From the NCBI RefSeq assembly GCF_003688935.1, contig NZ_REGE01000009.1, positions 25,815 through 89,814 of the forward strand: a DNA stretch of 64,000 nucleotides, given 5' to 3'. This DNA is from Corynebacterium macginleyi. GTDB taxonomy: Bacteria > Actinomycetota > Actinomycetes > Mycobacteriales > Mycobacteriaceae. Shown here one piece after another: positions 1 to 9,738 of this stretch (positions are counted from its first letter, which is position 1; the number at the start of each line of letters is the position of its first letter). The notes beneath the pieces are model-generated. The model saw only the letters and a program-made list of their open reading frames with translations. It did no database searches and was not told the origin of the DNA. A program made the position numbers and the translations under genes.

Positions 1-2
1 CC

Positions 3-986
3 TTCCTGGATAATCCCGCGCCCACCGTAGAGGAGGCCACCGAGGTCTTCACCCCAGTTGCCGTAGGCGATTACGACGATATCCACATCTCCGCGCTGCT
101 TACGCATATCCGCACCCGCGGCGAGACCCTTGCGGATATCACCGGTGCCGCCAAGGCGTTCTTGAAGGTAGGCCACCCATTCCCCATTACCGGTAAGGGT
201 CTTATGGACTCTGCGGGAACCGGCGGCGATGGCGCGAATACCATCAATATTACGACGGCTGCGTCCTTAGTCGCCGCCGCCGGAGAAGTAAAGATGGTCA
301 AACACGGCAACCGATCCGTCTCATCCAAGTCTGGTTCCGCCGACGTGCTCGAGGCGCTGAATATTCCGCTGGACCTCGACGTGGGCCGCGCCGTCCGGCA
401 ATTCGAAGCATCCAACTTCACCTTCCTGTTCGCTCCGTCCTATAACCCTGCGGTGGCCCACGTGCAGCCTGTGCGCAAGGCACTCGGAGTCTCCACCATT
501 TTCAATACCTTGGGTCCTTTGCTCTCCCCAGGTCGGCCTGAGCTTCAGATCATGGGAATCGCTAACCCCGCCCAAGGCCTCATGATCGCGGAAGTTTTTC
601 GGGAACTGGGGCGCACGCGGGCGCTCGTCGTCCACGGCGCCGGCACCGACGAAATCGCGACCCACGGCACCACACAGGTGTGGGAGCTAAATGATGGCGA
701 GGTTACACACTATGAGCTAAGGCCGGAAGATCTCGGCATCGCCAAGCATGAGCTCAGTGAGCTGGCCGGCAGCGATGGTCAGAGCAACGCCGCGCTCATA
801 CGTGCCATATTTAAAGGCTCGGGCCAACCAGCGCATTACGACGCAGTCGCGGCATCAGCTGGGGCGATGTTTTATCTGAATAACACCACGACATCGATTG
901 CAGAAGGCGTCACACACGCCAAGGAACTCATCGATAGCGGGAGAGTGGACCACTGGCTGCGCACCCACGAGCAAGCCGAATACTAA
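3..986 (+). CDS. trpD: Anthranilate phosphoribosyltransferase, 5' end outside window
   Basis: Transfers the phosphoribosyl group of PRPP to anthranilate, the second step of tryptophan synthesis from chorismate. The frame is open from base 3 and has no start codon before the edge, so the N-terminus (about 20 residues judged from the family length) is missing. The PRPP-binding glycine loop GTGGDGANTINIT and the following KHGNRSVSSKSGSAD stretch are both present and intact, as is the downstream TLGPLLSP segment. The stop is 25 bases before trpCF in the same direction, so it is part of the trp operon. The internal ATG at 162 is not the true start, because homologous sequence continues upstream of it. 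Confidence 0.95.
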   Translation, partial: FLDNPAPTVEEATEVFTPVAVGDYDDIHISALLTHIRTRGETLADITGAAKAFLKVGHPFPITGKGLMDSAGTGGDGANTINITTAASLVAAAGEVKMVKHGNRSVSSKSGSADVLEALNIPLDLDVGRAVRQFEASNFTFLFAPSYNPAVAHVQPVRKALGVSTIFNTLGPLLSPGRPELQIMGIANPAQGLMIAEVFRELGRTRALVVHGAGTDEIATHGTTQVWELNDGEVTHYELRPEDLGIAKHELSELAGSDGQSNAALIRAIFKGSGQPAHYDAVAASAGAMFYLNNTTTSIAEGVTHAKELIDSGRVDHWLRTHEQAEY

Positions 987-1011
987 ACAGACCGCCCTAG
1001 GAAGTAAAGAA

Positions 1012-2439
1012 ATGACAGAAAAGAACCTGCCGACGGTGCTCGAGGGGATTGTCGCTAGACGCCGTACACACCTACCCGGCATACGCGAGCGCATCACGCA
1101 CGTAGATGTAGAAAAGCTTCAGCCGTCTCGGCGTTCGCTATTCGCTGCGCTCAATGGCACCAATCGGCTCATCATGGAGTGTAAATCCGCGTCGCCTTCG
1201 CTCGGGATGATTCGCAAGGATTACCACCCAGGCGATATAGCGCGCGTCTATTCACGCTATGCGGATGCCATTTCCGTGCTGTGCGAACCAGAGTGGTTCG
1301 GCGGGGATTACGATCACCTGCAGACCGTAGCGCAATCCACGCACCTGCCGGTTTTGTGCAAAGATTTCATTATTGATCCGATTCAAGTCTATGCCGCGCG
1401 TTACTATGGTGCGGATGCAATATTGCTCATGATGTCCATCGTGGATGATGACACCTTTTGCCAGTTGAAGTCCGTCGCGGATGGATTGGGACTCGATGTT
1501 TTGACTGAAGCTATTACTAAGGAGGAAGTGGAGCGGGCGCTGTCCTTCGGGGTAGAGATTATCGGTATTAATAACCGCAATCTCCATGACTTAAGCATCG
1601 ACCTTTCACGTACCGAAAGACTGGCCGGGTACGTGCCGGACGATAAGGTCGTTGTCTCGGAATCTGGCATCCGCGATAACAACACCATCCGGCGCCTGGG
1701 TGCCCACGCCAATGCATTCCTCGTCGGCTCTCATCTCACCTCCCACGAGGACATCGACCGTGCCGCCCGCGAACTCCTCTTCGGTACGAATAAGGTGTGC
1801 GGGCTCACCGCCGCCTCCACCGCCCAGGCCGCACGTGCCGCCGGTGCCATCTATGGAGGGCTCATATTTGTTCCTGATTCTCCGCGCAATGTTTCACGTG
1901 AAACCGCGGAGAAAATCATCGCCGCCGAACCCGGATTGGACTATGTAGCCGTAAGCCGCGCCGACGACCCCGCGGAATTACGGAAGATAGCAACGATCCG
2001 TGGGCTGTCCGGAATCCAATTGCACGCACCATTCCAAAGCAGTGTAGATGCAGAGTTAGCACTGATCGAAAGCGCACGTACCGCCCTCGCGGACACCGAC
2101 GCTAAATTGGTCTGGCGTGCAATCGACATGCACGATCCCCAGTGGGGAGAGATGGCGCCACAACTTGCCACCCACGCGGACCGCCTCGTGCTCGACTCGG
2201 GTAGGGGAGGTACCGGCCGCAGCTTCGACTGGACTGCCATCCCGGAAGACATCAAAGCCCACAGCCTCTTGGCCGGCGGCCTCGACCTCAAGAACCTTAA
2301 CAGCGCGCTCCGCGTAGGAACCGGAGGGCTCGACCTAAACTCTGGATTAGAGACGCGCCCCGGGCACAAGGATCCCGCCCTTATTTCGCAAGCGTTCCGC
2401 ACCATCCACTTATTCCACCTACCTCACAAGAAAGATTAA
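1012..2439 (+). CDS. trpCF: Bifunctional indole-3-glycerol-phosphate synthase / phosphoribosylanthranilate isomerase
   Basis: A 475-residue fusion of two TIM barrels that catalyse consecutive steps of tryptophan synthesis (isomerisation of phosphoribosylanthranilate, then closure to indole glycerol phosphate). The TrpC half covers roughly residues 1-255, with [14 protein letters not shown] and IIGINNRNL motifs. The TrpF half begins near KVCGLT (about residue 260) and ends with a phosphate-binding LAGGLDLKN segment. The frame is open back to 898, but ATG 1012 follows an AGGAAG ribosome site and starts just after trpD, so the longer version is rejected. The fused TrpCF arrangement is known in enterobacteria and corynebacteria. 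A perfect 14-bp parS core lies inside the TrpF half. Confidence 0.96.
   Translation: MTEKNLPTVLEGIVARRRTHLPGIRERITHVDVEKLQPSRRSLFAALNGTNRLIMECKSASPSLGMIRKDYHPGDIARVYSRYADAISVLCEPEWFGGDYDHLQTVAQSTHLPVLCKDFIIDPIQVYAARYYGADAILLMMSIVDDDTFCQLKSVADGLGLDVLTEAITKEEVERALSFGVEIIGINNRNLHDLSIDLSRTERLAGYVPDDKVVVSESGIRDNNTIRRLGAHANAFLVGSHLTSHEDIDRAARELLFGTNKVCGLTAASTAQAARAAGAIYGGLIFVPDSPRNVSRETAEKIIAAEPGLDYVAVSRADDPAELRKIATIRGLSGIQLHAPFQSSVDAELALIESARTALADTDAKLVWRAIDMHDPQWGEMAPQLATHADRLVLDSGRGGTGRSFDWTAIPEDIKAHSLLAGGLDLKNLNSALRVGTGGLDLNSGLETRPGHKDPALISQAFRTIHLFHLPHKKD
1890..1905. promoter_or_regulatory. parS: parS site 1 (ParB-binding palindrome) inside trpCF
   Basis: TGTTTCACGTGAAACC matches the bacterial parS consensus TGTTTCACGTGAAACA at 15 of 16 bases and contains the perfect GTTTCACGTGAAAC core. 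It is read through as coding sequence in the TrpF half. ParB, encoded at 27-28 kb, is expected to bind here and nucleate the partition complex. Confidence 0.9.
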
Positions 2440-2441
2440 CC

Positions 2442-3644
<1,203 letters not shown>

Positions 3645-3646
3645 TC

Positions 3647-4489
3647 ATGGGCAGCCGTTACGATAAACTTTTTGCCAGGTTGAATGAGAAGAACGAGGGC
3701 GCGTTCGTCCCATTTTTCATGTTGGGCGATCCGACACCTGCGGCCAGTCTGAATATCATCCGCACTGCCGTTGCCGCCGGGGCAGATGCCCTCGAACTGG
3801 GCGTACCCTTCTCGGACCCAGTGGCGGATGGTCCCACCATCCAGACTTCACACATCCGCGCCCTCGATGGCGGAACGACTCTGGATAGTGCCGTGGATCA
3901 GGTGCGGAGGATTCGCGCCGAATTCCCGAATTTACCCATTGGTATGTTGATCTATGGCAATGTTGCCTTCGCCCGCGGGTTGCAGCGATTTTATGCGGAG
4001 TTCGCAGATGCCGGCGCCGATAGCATTTTGCTTCCCGATGTCCCGGTGCGCGAAGGTGCCCCCTTCGTCGCCGCGGCAAAAGAGGCCGGCATCGACCCTA
4101 TCTTCATCGCGCCCGCGCGGGCCGCAGAGCGAACTCTTGCCGGCGTCGCCAAGCACTCGCAGGGATATGTCTACGCGATTTCTCGCGACGGTGTGACGGG
4201 GACCGAGAAGGAATCCGAAACCACCGGACTCAAGGAGGTAGTCACCAGCATTCGGCGCTTTGATGGTCCACCGGTGTTGGTAGGTTTCGGAATTTCTTCG
4301 CCGCAGCACGTCGCAGATGCCATCGCCGCTAACGCTGCAGGCGCCATTACAGGGTCCGCAATCACCACAATCATCGACCGGCATGTTTCACGTGAAACAA
4401 GCTGCGCTGGGAAGATCGATAATGTGGAGGCCTTGCATGCGGAACTGACTGAATTCATCTCCACGATGAAAGAAGCGACCAAAAAATAG
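3647..4489 (+). CDS. trpA: Tryptophan synthase alpha subunit
   Basis: Cleaves indole-3-glycerol phosphate to indole, which is channelled to TrpB. The 280-residue TIM barrel carries the family signature LELGVPFSDPVADGP, whose acidic residues mark the active site, plus the GVTGTE loop and a C-terminal GFGISSP phosphate-binding segment. ATG 3647 follows a GGAG site (about 3635) and is two bases after the trpB stop. This is the last gene of the trp operon and is closed by a strong hairpin downstream. The coding sequence contains a perfect 16-bp parS near its 3' end. Confidence 0.97.
   Translation: MGSRYDKLFARLNEKNEGAFVPFFMLGDPTPAASLNIIRTAVAAGADALELGVPFSDPVADGPTIQTSHIRALDGGTTLDSAVDQVRRIRAEFPNLPIGMLIYGNVAFARGLQRFYAEFADAGADSILLPDVPVREGAPFVAAAKEAGIDPIFIAPARAAERTLAGVAKHSQGYVYAISRDGVTGTEKESETTGLKEVVTSIRRFDGPPVLVGFGISSPQHVADAIAANAAGAITGSAITTIIDRHVSRETSCAGKIDNVEALHAELTEFISTMKEATKK
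4384..4399. promoter_or_regulatory. parS: parS site 2, perfect 16-bp palindrome inside trpA
   Basis: TGTTTCACGTGAAACA, an exact match to the consensus parS. It lies around codon 247 of trpA, a region not part of the conserved TrpA catalytic core, so the palindrome is tolerated within the coding frame. Confidence 0.95.
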
Positions 4490-4517
4490 GGCCTTCCTTC
4501 CGCAGCACCACGCGAAA

Positions 4518-4567
4518 GAGCCCCCTCGCATCCTCCCATGAATCTTATGGGATGATGCAGGGGGCTC
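4518..4567. terminator. Long hairpin between trpA and the convergent symporter gene
   Basis: GAGCCCCCT ... AGGGGGCTC arms continue inward through paired CGCATC/GATGC and CCCAT/ATGGG segments, giving an almost continuous stem of about 20 bp. It lies 28 bases after the trpA stop and 18 bases before the convergent symporter stop, so it probably ends both transcripts. The T-tract is poor on the plus side. Confidence 0.75.
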
Positions 4568-4584
4568 ACATATTTCACGGGGAA

Positions 4585-5796
4585 CTAGGCCGCAGTGCCT
4601 ACTTCTTCTTCATTGAGCGTATCGACCTTGTCGCGGGCAAACTTATCGACAACCATCGCAATAGCACCATCGCCGGTAACGTTTGCTGCAGTACCGACGG
4701 AGTCAATCGCGATATAAGCGGCGATCATCAGAGCAACCATTCCGTCATCGAAGCCCATCATATCGGCCAACAGACCAACTGCCACCATAACGGCGCCACC
4801 CGGCACGCCCGGAGCGGCGATCATCATGATCCCCAACAAGAAGACAAAGCCGAGGCCGGTGCCTGTACTAATATCCATGTTCGCCATAAAGATGATGGCG
4901 AAGGCGTAAAGAGTCAGCTTCATCATAGAGCCCGACAGGTGAATAGTCGCGCATAGCGGTATCACGAAGCTCGCCACCGGTTTCGAAATCCCATTGCGCA
5001 AACTGGACTCCAAGGACACCGGAATGGTTGCCGCAGAGGAGGAGGTACCCAATGCCGTGAAATATGCCGGAAGCATATTCCGCAGCGCCTTAAAAGGATT
5101 CTTTCCTGTGATTGCCCCGGCGACCACATACTGAAGCACGAGGTACACCAGGGTCATGACCACTGCCAGTATCAAGACCTTTGCAAAAGCGGAGAGGACA
5201 TCGCCAATATTGCCATTCATGCCCAAGCCGAGGAACATACCGAAGATGTAGAAGGGCAAGATAGGGATAACGAATCCCCATATGACCTTAACAACCACAT
5301 TTTCCAATTCCTTAGTGACGGTGTAGAGCGTATCGGACTTGACCATCGTCATGGCGACACCAATGCAGAACGATAGCAACAGTGCCGTCATAACCTCGAA
5401 CGGTGGTGCCATCTTCACTTCGAAATAAGGGGAGAGGGAGCCTTCATCCACGTCGGAGACGTTGGTCACTAAGGTTTGGCCCGCCAACATCCAGGGATAG
5501 AGCCACTTTGCCAAACCGTAGGCGATCAAACCCGCAAGAACGGTGGAGCCATAGGCGACGCCTGCGGTAAATCCCAACCATTTCCCTGCGCCCTTACCAA
5601 GTCCGGCGATAGCAGGGGCAACCAGCGCAAAAATTAAAACGGGAATGAAGAAATTGAGGAAGTTACCGAATAACCCGTTAAAGGTGGCAAAGGCTCGACC
5701 GAACCATTCCGGGGCAAAGAGGCTGACAACTATGCCGAGCACAATGGCAATAACTATGCGGAATAGGAGAGAGTCCGCTATTTTCTTGAGATTCAT
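4585..5796 (-). CDS. Dicarboxylate/amino acid:cation symporter (DAACS/SDF family)
   Basis: A 403-residue secondary transporter that probably imports a C4-dicarboxylate, glutamate or serine/threonine with Na+ or H+; the substrate cannot be settled from sequence. Family marks are the serine-rich re-entrant loop GTSSSAATIPVS, the SGSMMKLTLYA segment (normally containing NMDGT-like ion ligands further on) and the GVPGGAVMVA loop. About eight hydrophobic helices are visible, starting with LLFRIVIAIVLGIVVSLF. It is convergent with trpA and divergent from the SdpI-like gene, with its own 200-bp upstream region. SstT or a GltP-like protein are the alternatives. Confidence 0.88.
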   Translation of the reverse strand: MNLKKIADSLLFRIVIAIVLGIVVSLFAPEWFGRAFATFNGLFGNFLNFFIPVLIFALVAPAIAGLGKGAGKWLGFTAGVAYGSTVLAGLIAYGLAKWLYPWMLAGQTLVTNVSDVDEGSLSPYFEVKMAPPFEVMTALLLSFCIGVAMTMVKSDTLYTVTKELENVVVKVIWGFVIPILPFYIFGMFLGLGMNGNIGDVLSAFAKVLILAVVMTLVYLVLQYVVAGAITGKNPFKALRNMLPAYFTALGTSSSAATIPVSLESSLRNGISKPVASFVIPLCATIHLSGSMMKLTLYAFAIIFMANMDISTGTGLGFVFLLGIMMIAAPGVPGGAVMVAVGLLADMMGFDDGMVALMIAAYIAIDSVGTAANVTGDGAIAMVVDKFARDKVDTLNEEEVGTAA

Positions 5797-6002
5797 GCAA
5801 TCACAATCAGGTTAGGTGTTCCACCTCCGAGAACTTACGTGGGTACGGTCCAACGGAAGGAGAGACAACGCGGTGCAGGTCCAAAATCGAGCGAATACCT
5901 ATCGATCGATCTAAAATGAATATTACCCGAGACAATTGATATATAAGACACCAGCCCTGTAACTTAATTTCCAATCGCACGCCGCGGGATTAGACTGTGG
6001 AC

Positions 6003-6479
6003 ATGGTCGCAGTGGGAATTATATTTTTAATCTTTGCCGTTTTCCTTGTCGCCGTAGGCGCCCTCGCCGCCACCAAGCGGTTGCCTGGCAATAAATACAT
6101 TGGCTTGCGTTTACAAGAAATCCGGAAGTCACGCGAAGCCTGGAATAATGCCCATGCCGTTGCAGGTCCTTTTTGGGCCCTAAGCGGGGTCGCCCTACTT
6201 TTCGGAGGCGTCGTAGCATTTCGCGCGGAAGGCTGGATGTGGTTGATCCCGGTCACCACATTTGTGATTTCCGTCCTCGCACTTTCCATCGGTTCAAACC
6301 TTGCCTCGCGCGCGGCATTCCTTTATGAGCAAGCGCGTGCCGGAGAAGATGGTTGTGGCGATAGCTGCAATTGTGGGTCAGGCGTTCGCGGTGAGGAAGA
6401 GGTCGACCCCGATTCCAGCATCCAACACGAGGTAGATCTGGGTGCCCTCCGTCAGGCCGCCCGGCACTCGGATAATTAA
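6003..6479 (+). CDS. SdpI-family membrane protein with cysteine-rich tail
   Basis: About 158 residues with three to four hydrophobic helices. The fold matches the SdpI/YhfL-like family: an N-terminal helix, then the conserved NKYIGLRL ... EAWNNAHAVAG block, then two further helices. In Bacillus SdpI is an immunity and signal protein against a killing factor; corynebacterial homologues have no assigned role. The cytoplasmic tail contains GCGDSCNCGSG, three cysteines spaced like a metal site, which is not part of the core family. GTG at 5997 is possible, but TAGACT at 5991-5996 lies six bases before ATG 6003, which suggests a leaderless transcript starting at that ATG. Confidence 0.8.
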   Translation: MVAVGIIFLIFAVFLVAVGALAATKRLPGNKYIGLRLQEIRKSREAWNNAHAVAGPFWALSGVALLFGGVVAFRAEGWMWLIPVTTFVISVLALSIGSNLASRAAFLYEQARAGEDGCGDSCNCGSGVRGEEEVDPDSSIQHEVDLGALRQAARHSDN

Positions 6480-6723
6480 ATAAGTGATTTTCTAGCTCTC
6501 TTCTCCCTCCCTTTCCCCGTGCGAACCTTCTATGGAAATTGGCACACGCGGGGGATGGGTACGGGAGTTTTTTGGCACAGTGACTTTATAGGTCTAGCCC
6601 CGAGATATGCCCACCTTTTCATCACAACTAAATTATGGCGGCAGGCTTCATTGCACTCATCTAAAGTAAGTATTATCTAGCATCTTCTTACTCCACCCGA
6701 AAAGGAAACCTTTCCTCATTGCA

Positions 6724-6739
6724 TGTTTCACGTGAAACC
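6724..6739. promoter_or_regulatory. parS: parS site 3 (intergenic)
   Basis: TGTTTCACGTGAAACC, 15 of 16 consensus bases with a perfect 14-bp core. An ATG at 6723 overlaps it and opens the Rieske frame early, but that ATG is explained by the palindrome (the MFHVKP codons are parS itself) and is not taken as a start. Confidence 0.93.
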
Positions 6740-6839
6740 TGAGCCTAGCAATTCAACTTTTACGGCGTCCACGCAGGGTTCACCGTCCAATACAGCAATA
6801 TCCTCCCGATCTCGAGCCATTCAGGATACAGTAGGGATT

Positions 6840-7205
6840 ATGACTATCTGCTCGCGCCGCTTGTTCTTGCTCGGATCTGCTACGACTTTCGCGGGAGCGT
6901 ATCTCGCCGCCTGCGGCTCAAAACCAGCCGCCGAAATCGCGGCAACAGACGTTCCCATAGGCTCCGGCGTAATCGTTGATGGGGTTATTTTCACACAACC
7001 GAAAGAGGGGGAGTTTAAGGCGTACTCCCAAACTTGCCCACACCAACAAAACCTCATCACGGAAATCGAAGGGATGATTGCGACTTGCCCTGCGCATCGT
7101 ACGTCTTATAACCTGCAGGACGGCTCAGTCATCGAAGGCCCCGGCCGAGACCCACTCAAAGAGTACGAGGTAACCCAGGACGGATCGACGGTCACTACCG
7201 GCTAA
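6840..7205 (+). CDS. Tat-exported Rieske [2Fe-2S] lipoprotein
   Basis: 121 residues. The N-terminus has a twin-arginine signal (SRRLFLLGS, R6-R7) followed by a lipobox LAAC with predicted lipidated Cys25. The mature part is a Rieske fold: box 1 CPHQQN and box 2 CPAHRTSYN supply the two Cys and two His ligands of a 2Fe-2S cluster, with the usual DGSVIEGP ending. It is therefore predicted to be a membrane-anchored electron carrier on the outer face of the cytoplasmic membrane; the partner is unknown and no oxygenase or cytochrome gene is adjacent. TACAGT at 6827-6832 is seven bases before ATG 6840, so a leaderless start is preferred over ATG 6723, which lies in parS and would bury the signal peptide. 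Confidence 0.88.
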   Translation: MTICSRRLFLLGSATTFAGAYLAACGSKPAAEIAATDVPIGSGVIVDGVIFTQPKEGEFKAYSQTCPHQQNLITEIEGMIATCPAHRTSYNLQDGSVIEGPGRDPLKEYEVTQDGSTVTTG

Positions 7206-7236
7206 ACCACGCCGGAACACCACCCTCCCCCCGCAT

Positions 7237-7252
7237 AGTTTCACGTGAAACC
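7237..7252. promoter_or_regulatory. parS: parS site 4 (intergenic)
   Basis: AGTTTCACGTGAAACC contains the perfect 14-bp core GTTTCACGTGAAAC (14 of 16 consensus bases). It lies 32 bases after the Rieske stop and about 80 bases before the -10 element of the next gene. Confidence 0.9.
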
Positions 7253-7334
7253 AGGTCCTTGCAGGGTACATAGGGAAGAAATTTATCCACCCCACTTTCC
7301 GGGGAAACAAGCAAGACGGTTTACACTTTGGGTC

Positions 7335-8309
7335 ATGCTGCACAGACTCAAAAGCCCGGACCCGCTCATCGTCCTCATTCTTACGGCCGTGGCAATCGCC
7401 ATCATTGCCCCGGCCCGTGGCACCTTCGCCGATGTCTTTGGAAATCTGACAAATGCGGCGATCGCGCTGTTGTTCTTTCTCTACGGTGCGCGATTATCCA
7501 CCCAAGAGGCCGTGAGTGGACTTAAGCATTGGCGGCTCCACGTGATCATTCTCGCGTTCACCTTTGCCATTTATCCCCTCATCGGCCTAGCCCTCCGACC
7601 ACTAACGGGCTTCATTGCGGCCGATATGTACATGGGGATCCTATTCTTGACGCTGGTTCCATCCACGGTGCAGTCGTCGGTGGCGTTTACCTCCATTGCG
7701 AAGGGGAATGTATTCGGAGCAATCGTCTCCGCCTCCACCTCGAACTTGGTCGGCGTCTTCATCACGCCCATTCTGGTGATGTTACTCATGGGTACCGGTT
7801 CCGGCCTACACATCGATACCTCGGTCTTTGGGGAGATTTCTCTCTTGCTTGTGGCGCCATTCGTGGTGGGCCAAATAACCCGGCGTTGGGTAGCCGGACT
7901 CGCCAAAAGCAAGTATACGAAAATGGTTGACCGCGGCTCCATTGCCATGGTGGTTTATTCCGCCTTTTCCAAGGGCGTGGTTGATGGAATCTGGTCCTTC
8001 ATTTCTGTCTGGGAGATCATCTTCCTCGTCTTTTTTGCTGCACTATTCGTCATCTTTATGTTGTGGCTGACGCGGTTTATCTCCGGGAAGCTAAGATTCT
8101 CTCGCGGCGATATCATCGCAATCCAATTTTGCGGATCTAAAAAATCCCTGACTACCGGCCTTCCCATGGCCTCAGTCATCTTTGCCTCAGGCTCTACGTC
8201 GCTCGGACTGTTGATTCTCCCGTTAATGATTTACCACCAAGTGCAGCTAATGATTTGTTCTCTGCTAGCCTCCCGGTACGCGCACCAGGACGAGGAACAA
8301 CTACACTAG
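7335..8309 (+). CDS. SBF-like (bile acid:sodium symporter superfamily) transporter
   Basis: 324 residues with about ten hydrophobic helices. The organisation is that of the SBF-like family (YfeH type): early GARLSTQEAV loop, VPSTVQSSVAFTS in the core, and a GSKKSLTTGLPMA motif in the second half, the crossover region that binds Na+ in this superfamily. The substrate is unknown; the family moves organic anions. The frame is open from 7245, but TACACT at 7322-7327 is exactly seven bases before ATG 7335, and no family-like sequence precedes it, so a leaderless start at 7335 is chosen. Confidence 0.88.
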   Translation: MLHRLKSPDPLIVLILTAVAIAIIAPARGTFADVFGNLTNAAIALLFFLYGARLSTQEAVSGLKHWRLHVIILAFTFAIYPLIGLALRPLTGFIAADMYMGILFLTLVPSTVQSSVAFTSIAKGNVFGAIVSASTSNLVGVFITPILVMLLMGTGSGLHIDTSVFGEISLLLVAPFVVGQITRRWVAGLAKSKYTKMVDRGSIAMVVYSAFSKGVVDGIWSFISVWEIIFLVFFAALFVIFMLWLTRFISGKLRFSRGDIIAIQFCGSKKSLTTGLPMASVIFASGSTSLGLLILPLMIYHQVQLMICSLLASRYAHQDEEQLH

Positions 8310-8315
8310 GTGCCC

Positions 8316-8627
8316 ATGGCTAATTACCTATATGTGCGCACCGAACTCAGTGTCCCTGGAGTGGGATCAGCAATCCACCTCGCAGAATTAGAAGAACAGG
8401 ATACTCAGCGCTGCCGCATGCACCGTTTGATCGCTCTAGATGCTACAGCCTCGATCGTCGGGATAGCGACCCCGAGTAGTTACACGGGAAACGTGGATAA
8501 GCCGCAAGAAGTAGTTCCACACCCCGATACCTACGGTCAGTACCCTGATATCAGTGCCAGCTACATGAACCAAGAAAAGTTTGAGGCGCTGTGGACGGAA
8601 GCCACTACCAAGTTTGGCTTTAGCTAA
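8316..8627 (+). CDS. Hypothetical protein, 103 residues
   Basis: I do not recognise a family with certainty. The sequence begins MANYLYVRTEL and is soluble and acidic, without signal peptide or membrane helix. It starts six bases after the transporter stop. A GTG at 8310 is in frame, but TACACT at 8302-8307 lies eight bases before ATG 8316, overlapping the end of the transporter gene, so a leaderless ATG 8316 seems more likely. A cytoplasmic small protein of unknown role. Confidence 0.7.
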   Translation: MANYLYVRTELSVPGVGSAIHLAELEEQDTQRCRMHRLIALDATASIVGIATPSSYTGNVDKPQEVVPHPDTYGQYPDISASYMNQEKFEALWTEATTKFGFS

Positions 8628-8634
8628 GAGCGGT

Positions 8635-8967
8635 CTAAAGCACTACATTCACCAACAGCATGTAGAACGCGGTACCACCGAGGACGGACACGCCGAAATG
8701 CCGTTTCCACCAGTGCAGCCCTGCGGTGACCAACACGCCCAGTAACACCGGCCATAAACCACCTGTGCCGTCCGCCTGTCCGGCAACGGCATAAACCACC
8801 AGGATGGTCATGACACCAACGGGCATCATCAAACCCAGCAGCGAAAAGAACTCGCTATCTTTCATCCACTTCTGCGCAGAGAAAGGAAGCTCCCGCAACA
8901 ACACGGTCACGATGCCTACGGGGATAAGCACAGCAGCAATCGCGCCTAAACTGACTCCGGCCGGCAT
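8635..8967 (-). CDS. AzlD/BrnE-family branched-chain amino acid exporter subunit
   Basis: 110-residue membrane protein with about four helices (for example LGAIAAVLIPVGIVTVLL and a C-terminal LGGTAFYMLLVNVV). This is the small partner of AzlC; the pair corresponds to BrnFE, which exports isoleucine, leucine, valine and methionine in C. glutamicum. It lies six bases after the AzlC-like stop in the same direction. The gene converges on the hypothetical gene upstream. I avoid assigning brnE because no adjacent lrp regulator gene is present here, unlike the classical brnFE locus. Confidence 0.85.
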   Translation of the reverse strand: MPAGVSLGAIAAVLIPVGIVTVLLRELPFSAQKWMKDSEFFSLLGLMMPVGVMTILVVYAVAGQADGTGGLWPVLLGVLVTAGLHWWKRHFGVSVLGGTAFYMLLVNVVL

Positions 8968-8973
8968 TTATTT

Positions 8974-9699
8974 CTAATCTTTCACGGTCGTAGAGGAAAG
9001 GGGATCAAGCCGCCAGGAGAGCAAATCATCCACGCGAGGCAATAGGTAGCGAATAATAAGCAATAAGAAATAAGCGCTCAAGGAAACCATCAGCAGCTGC
9101 CCGGGGGTTATGAACGCAGCGAGAATGCCCAAGGCTGCGGCCGATAGCGGGAGGGACAGATCCTGATTGTTGCGAAAGGAATCCATCGCCAGCACGACGA
9201 AGAGCGCAACAAGAGCAAATTCCATTCCCTCGACGGAGGAGGGGATTACCAGGCCGGTAAGCGCACCAACGAATCCGCAACCCACCCAAAGTATTTGGCA
9301 AAAGATTTGTATGCTGAGAATACGCGGGCCACTTAACCGTTCCTCGGTCGGCAGCGCCGAGACGATTGCGTAACTTTCGTCCGTGAGGGCATAGGTGGAA
9401 TAGGCCTTGCCCACGGGGGAAATAATCCGCGTGCGTGGAAAAGTCAGCCCATAGAAGATATGGCGGAAATTCACCATGAAACCGGTAAGAAGGGAGGAGA
9501 ACACGGATACACCGCCAGTAACCATGGAAATGGCGAGAAACTCCATAGAGCCGGCGTAGATGATGATGGAAAATATGGGCGTCCACCACCAGCTAAACCC
9601 GGCTTGGACCATCAGGAGACCAAAAGCCAAGCCCAATGGAATTAGCCCGAGAGCCGCCGCCCACGTGTCCTTAATGCCCTTGTGGATTTCCTCGCGCAT
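8974..9699 (-). CDS. AzlC/BrnF-family branched-chain amino acid exporter subunit
   Basis: 241 residues, about seven helices, with the AzlC hallmarks PLGLAFGLL near the start and the conserved NFRHIFYGL and TDESYAI segments. It forms a two-component exporter with the downstream AzlD-like protein. On the minus strand TACACT (plus 9707-9712) ends seven bases before ATG, so the operon mRNA is probably leaderless. Export of branched-chain amino acids or methionine is inferred from the family. The substrate and any regulator remain open. Confidence 0.88.
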   Translation of the reverse strand: MREEIHKGIKDTWAAALGLIPLGLAFGLLMVQAGFSWWWTPIFSIIIYAGSMEFLAISMVTGGVSVFSSLLTGFMVNFRHIFYGLTFPRTRIISPVGKAYSTYALTDESYAIVSALPTEERLSGPRILSIQIFCQILWVGCGFVGALTGLVIPSSVEGMEFALVALFVVLAMDSFRNNQDLSLPLSAAALGILAAFITPGQLLMVSLSAYFLLLIIRYLLPRVDDLLSWRLDPLSSTTVKD

Positions 9700-9738
9700 A
9701 CGGGTCAGTGTAACCGATCACTTACCAGCGCCTAGGAA

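Noticed and set aside
4571..4586. parS-like TATTTCACGGGGAACT
   Set aside because: 12 of 16 bases and a broken CACGTG centre; probably chance next to the symporter stop.
5797..5996. Possible small gene between symporter and SdpI gene
   Set aside because: 200 bases with stops in all frames; only promoter-like AT-rich sequence is visible.
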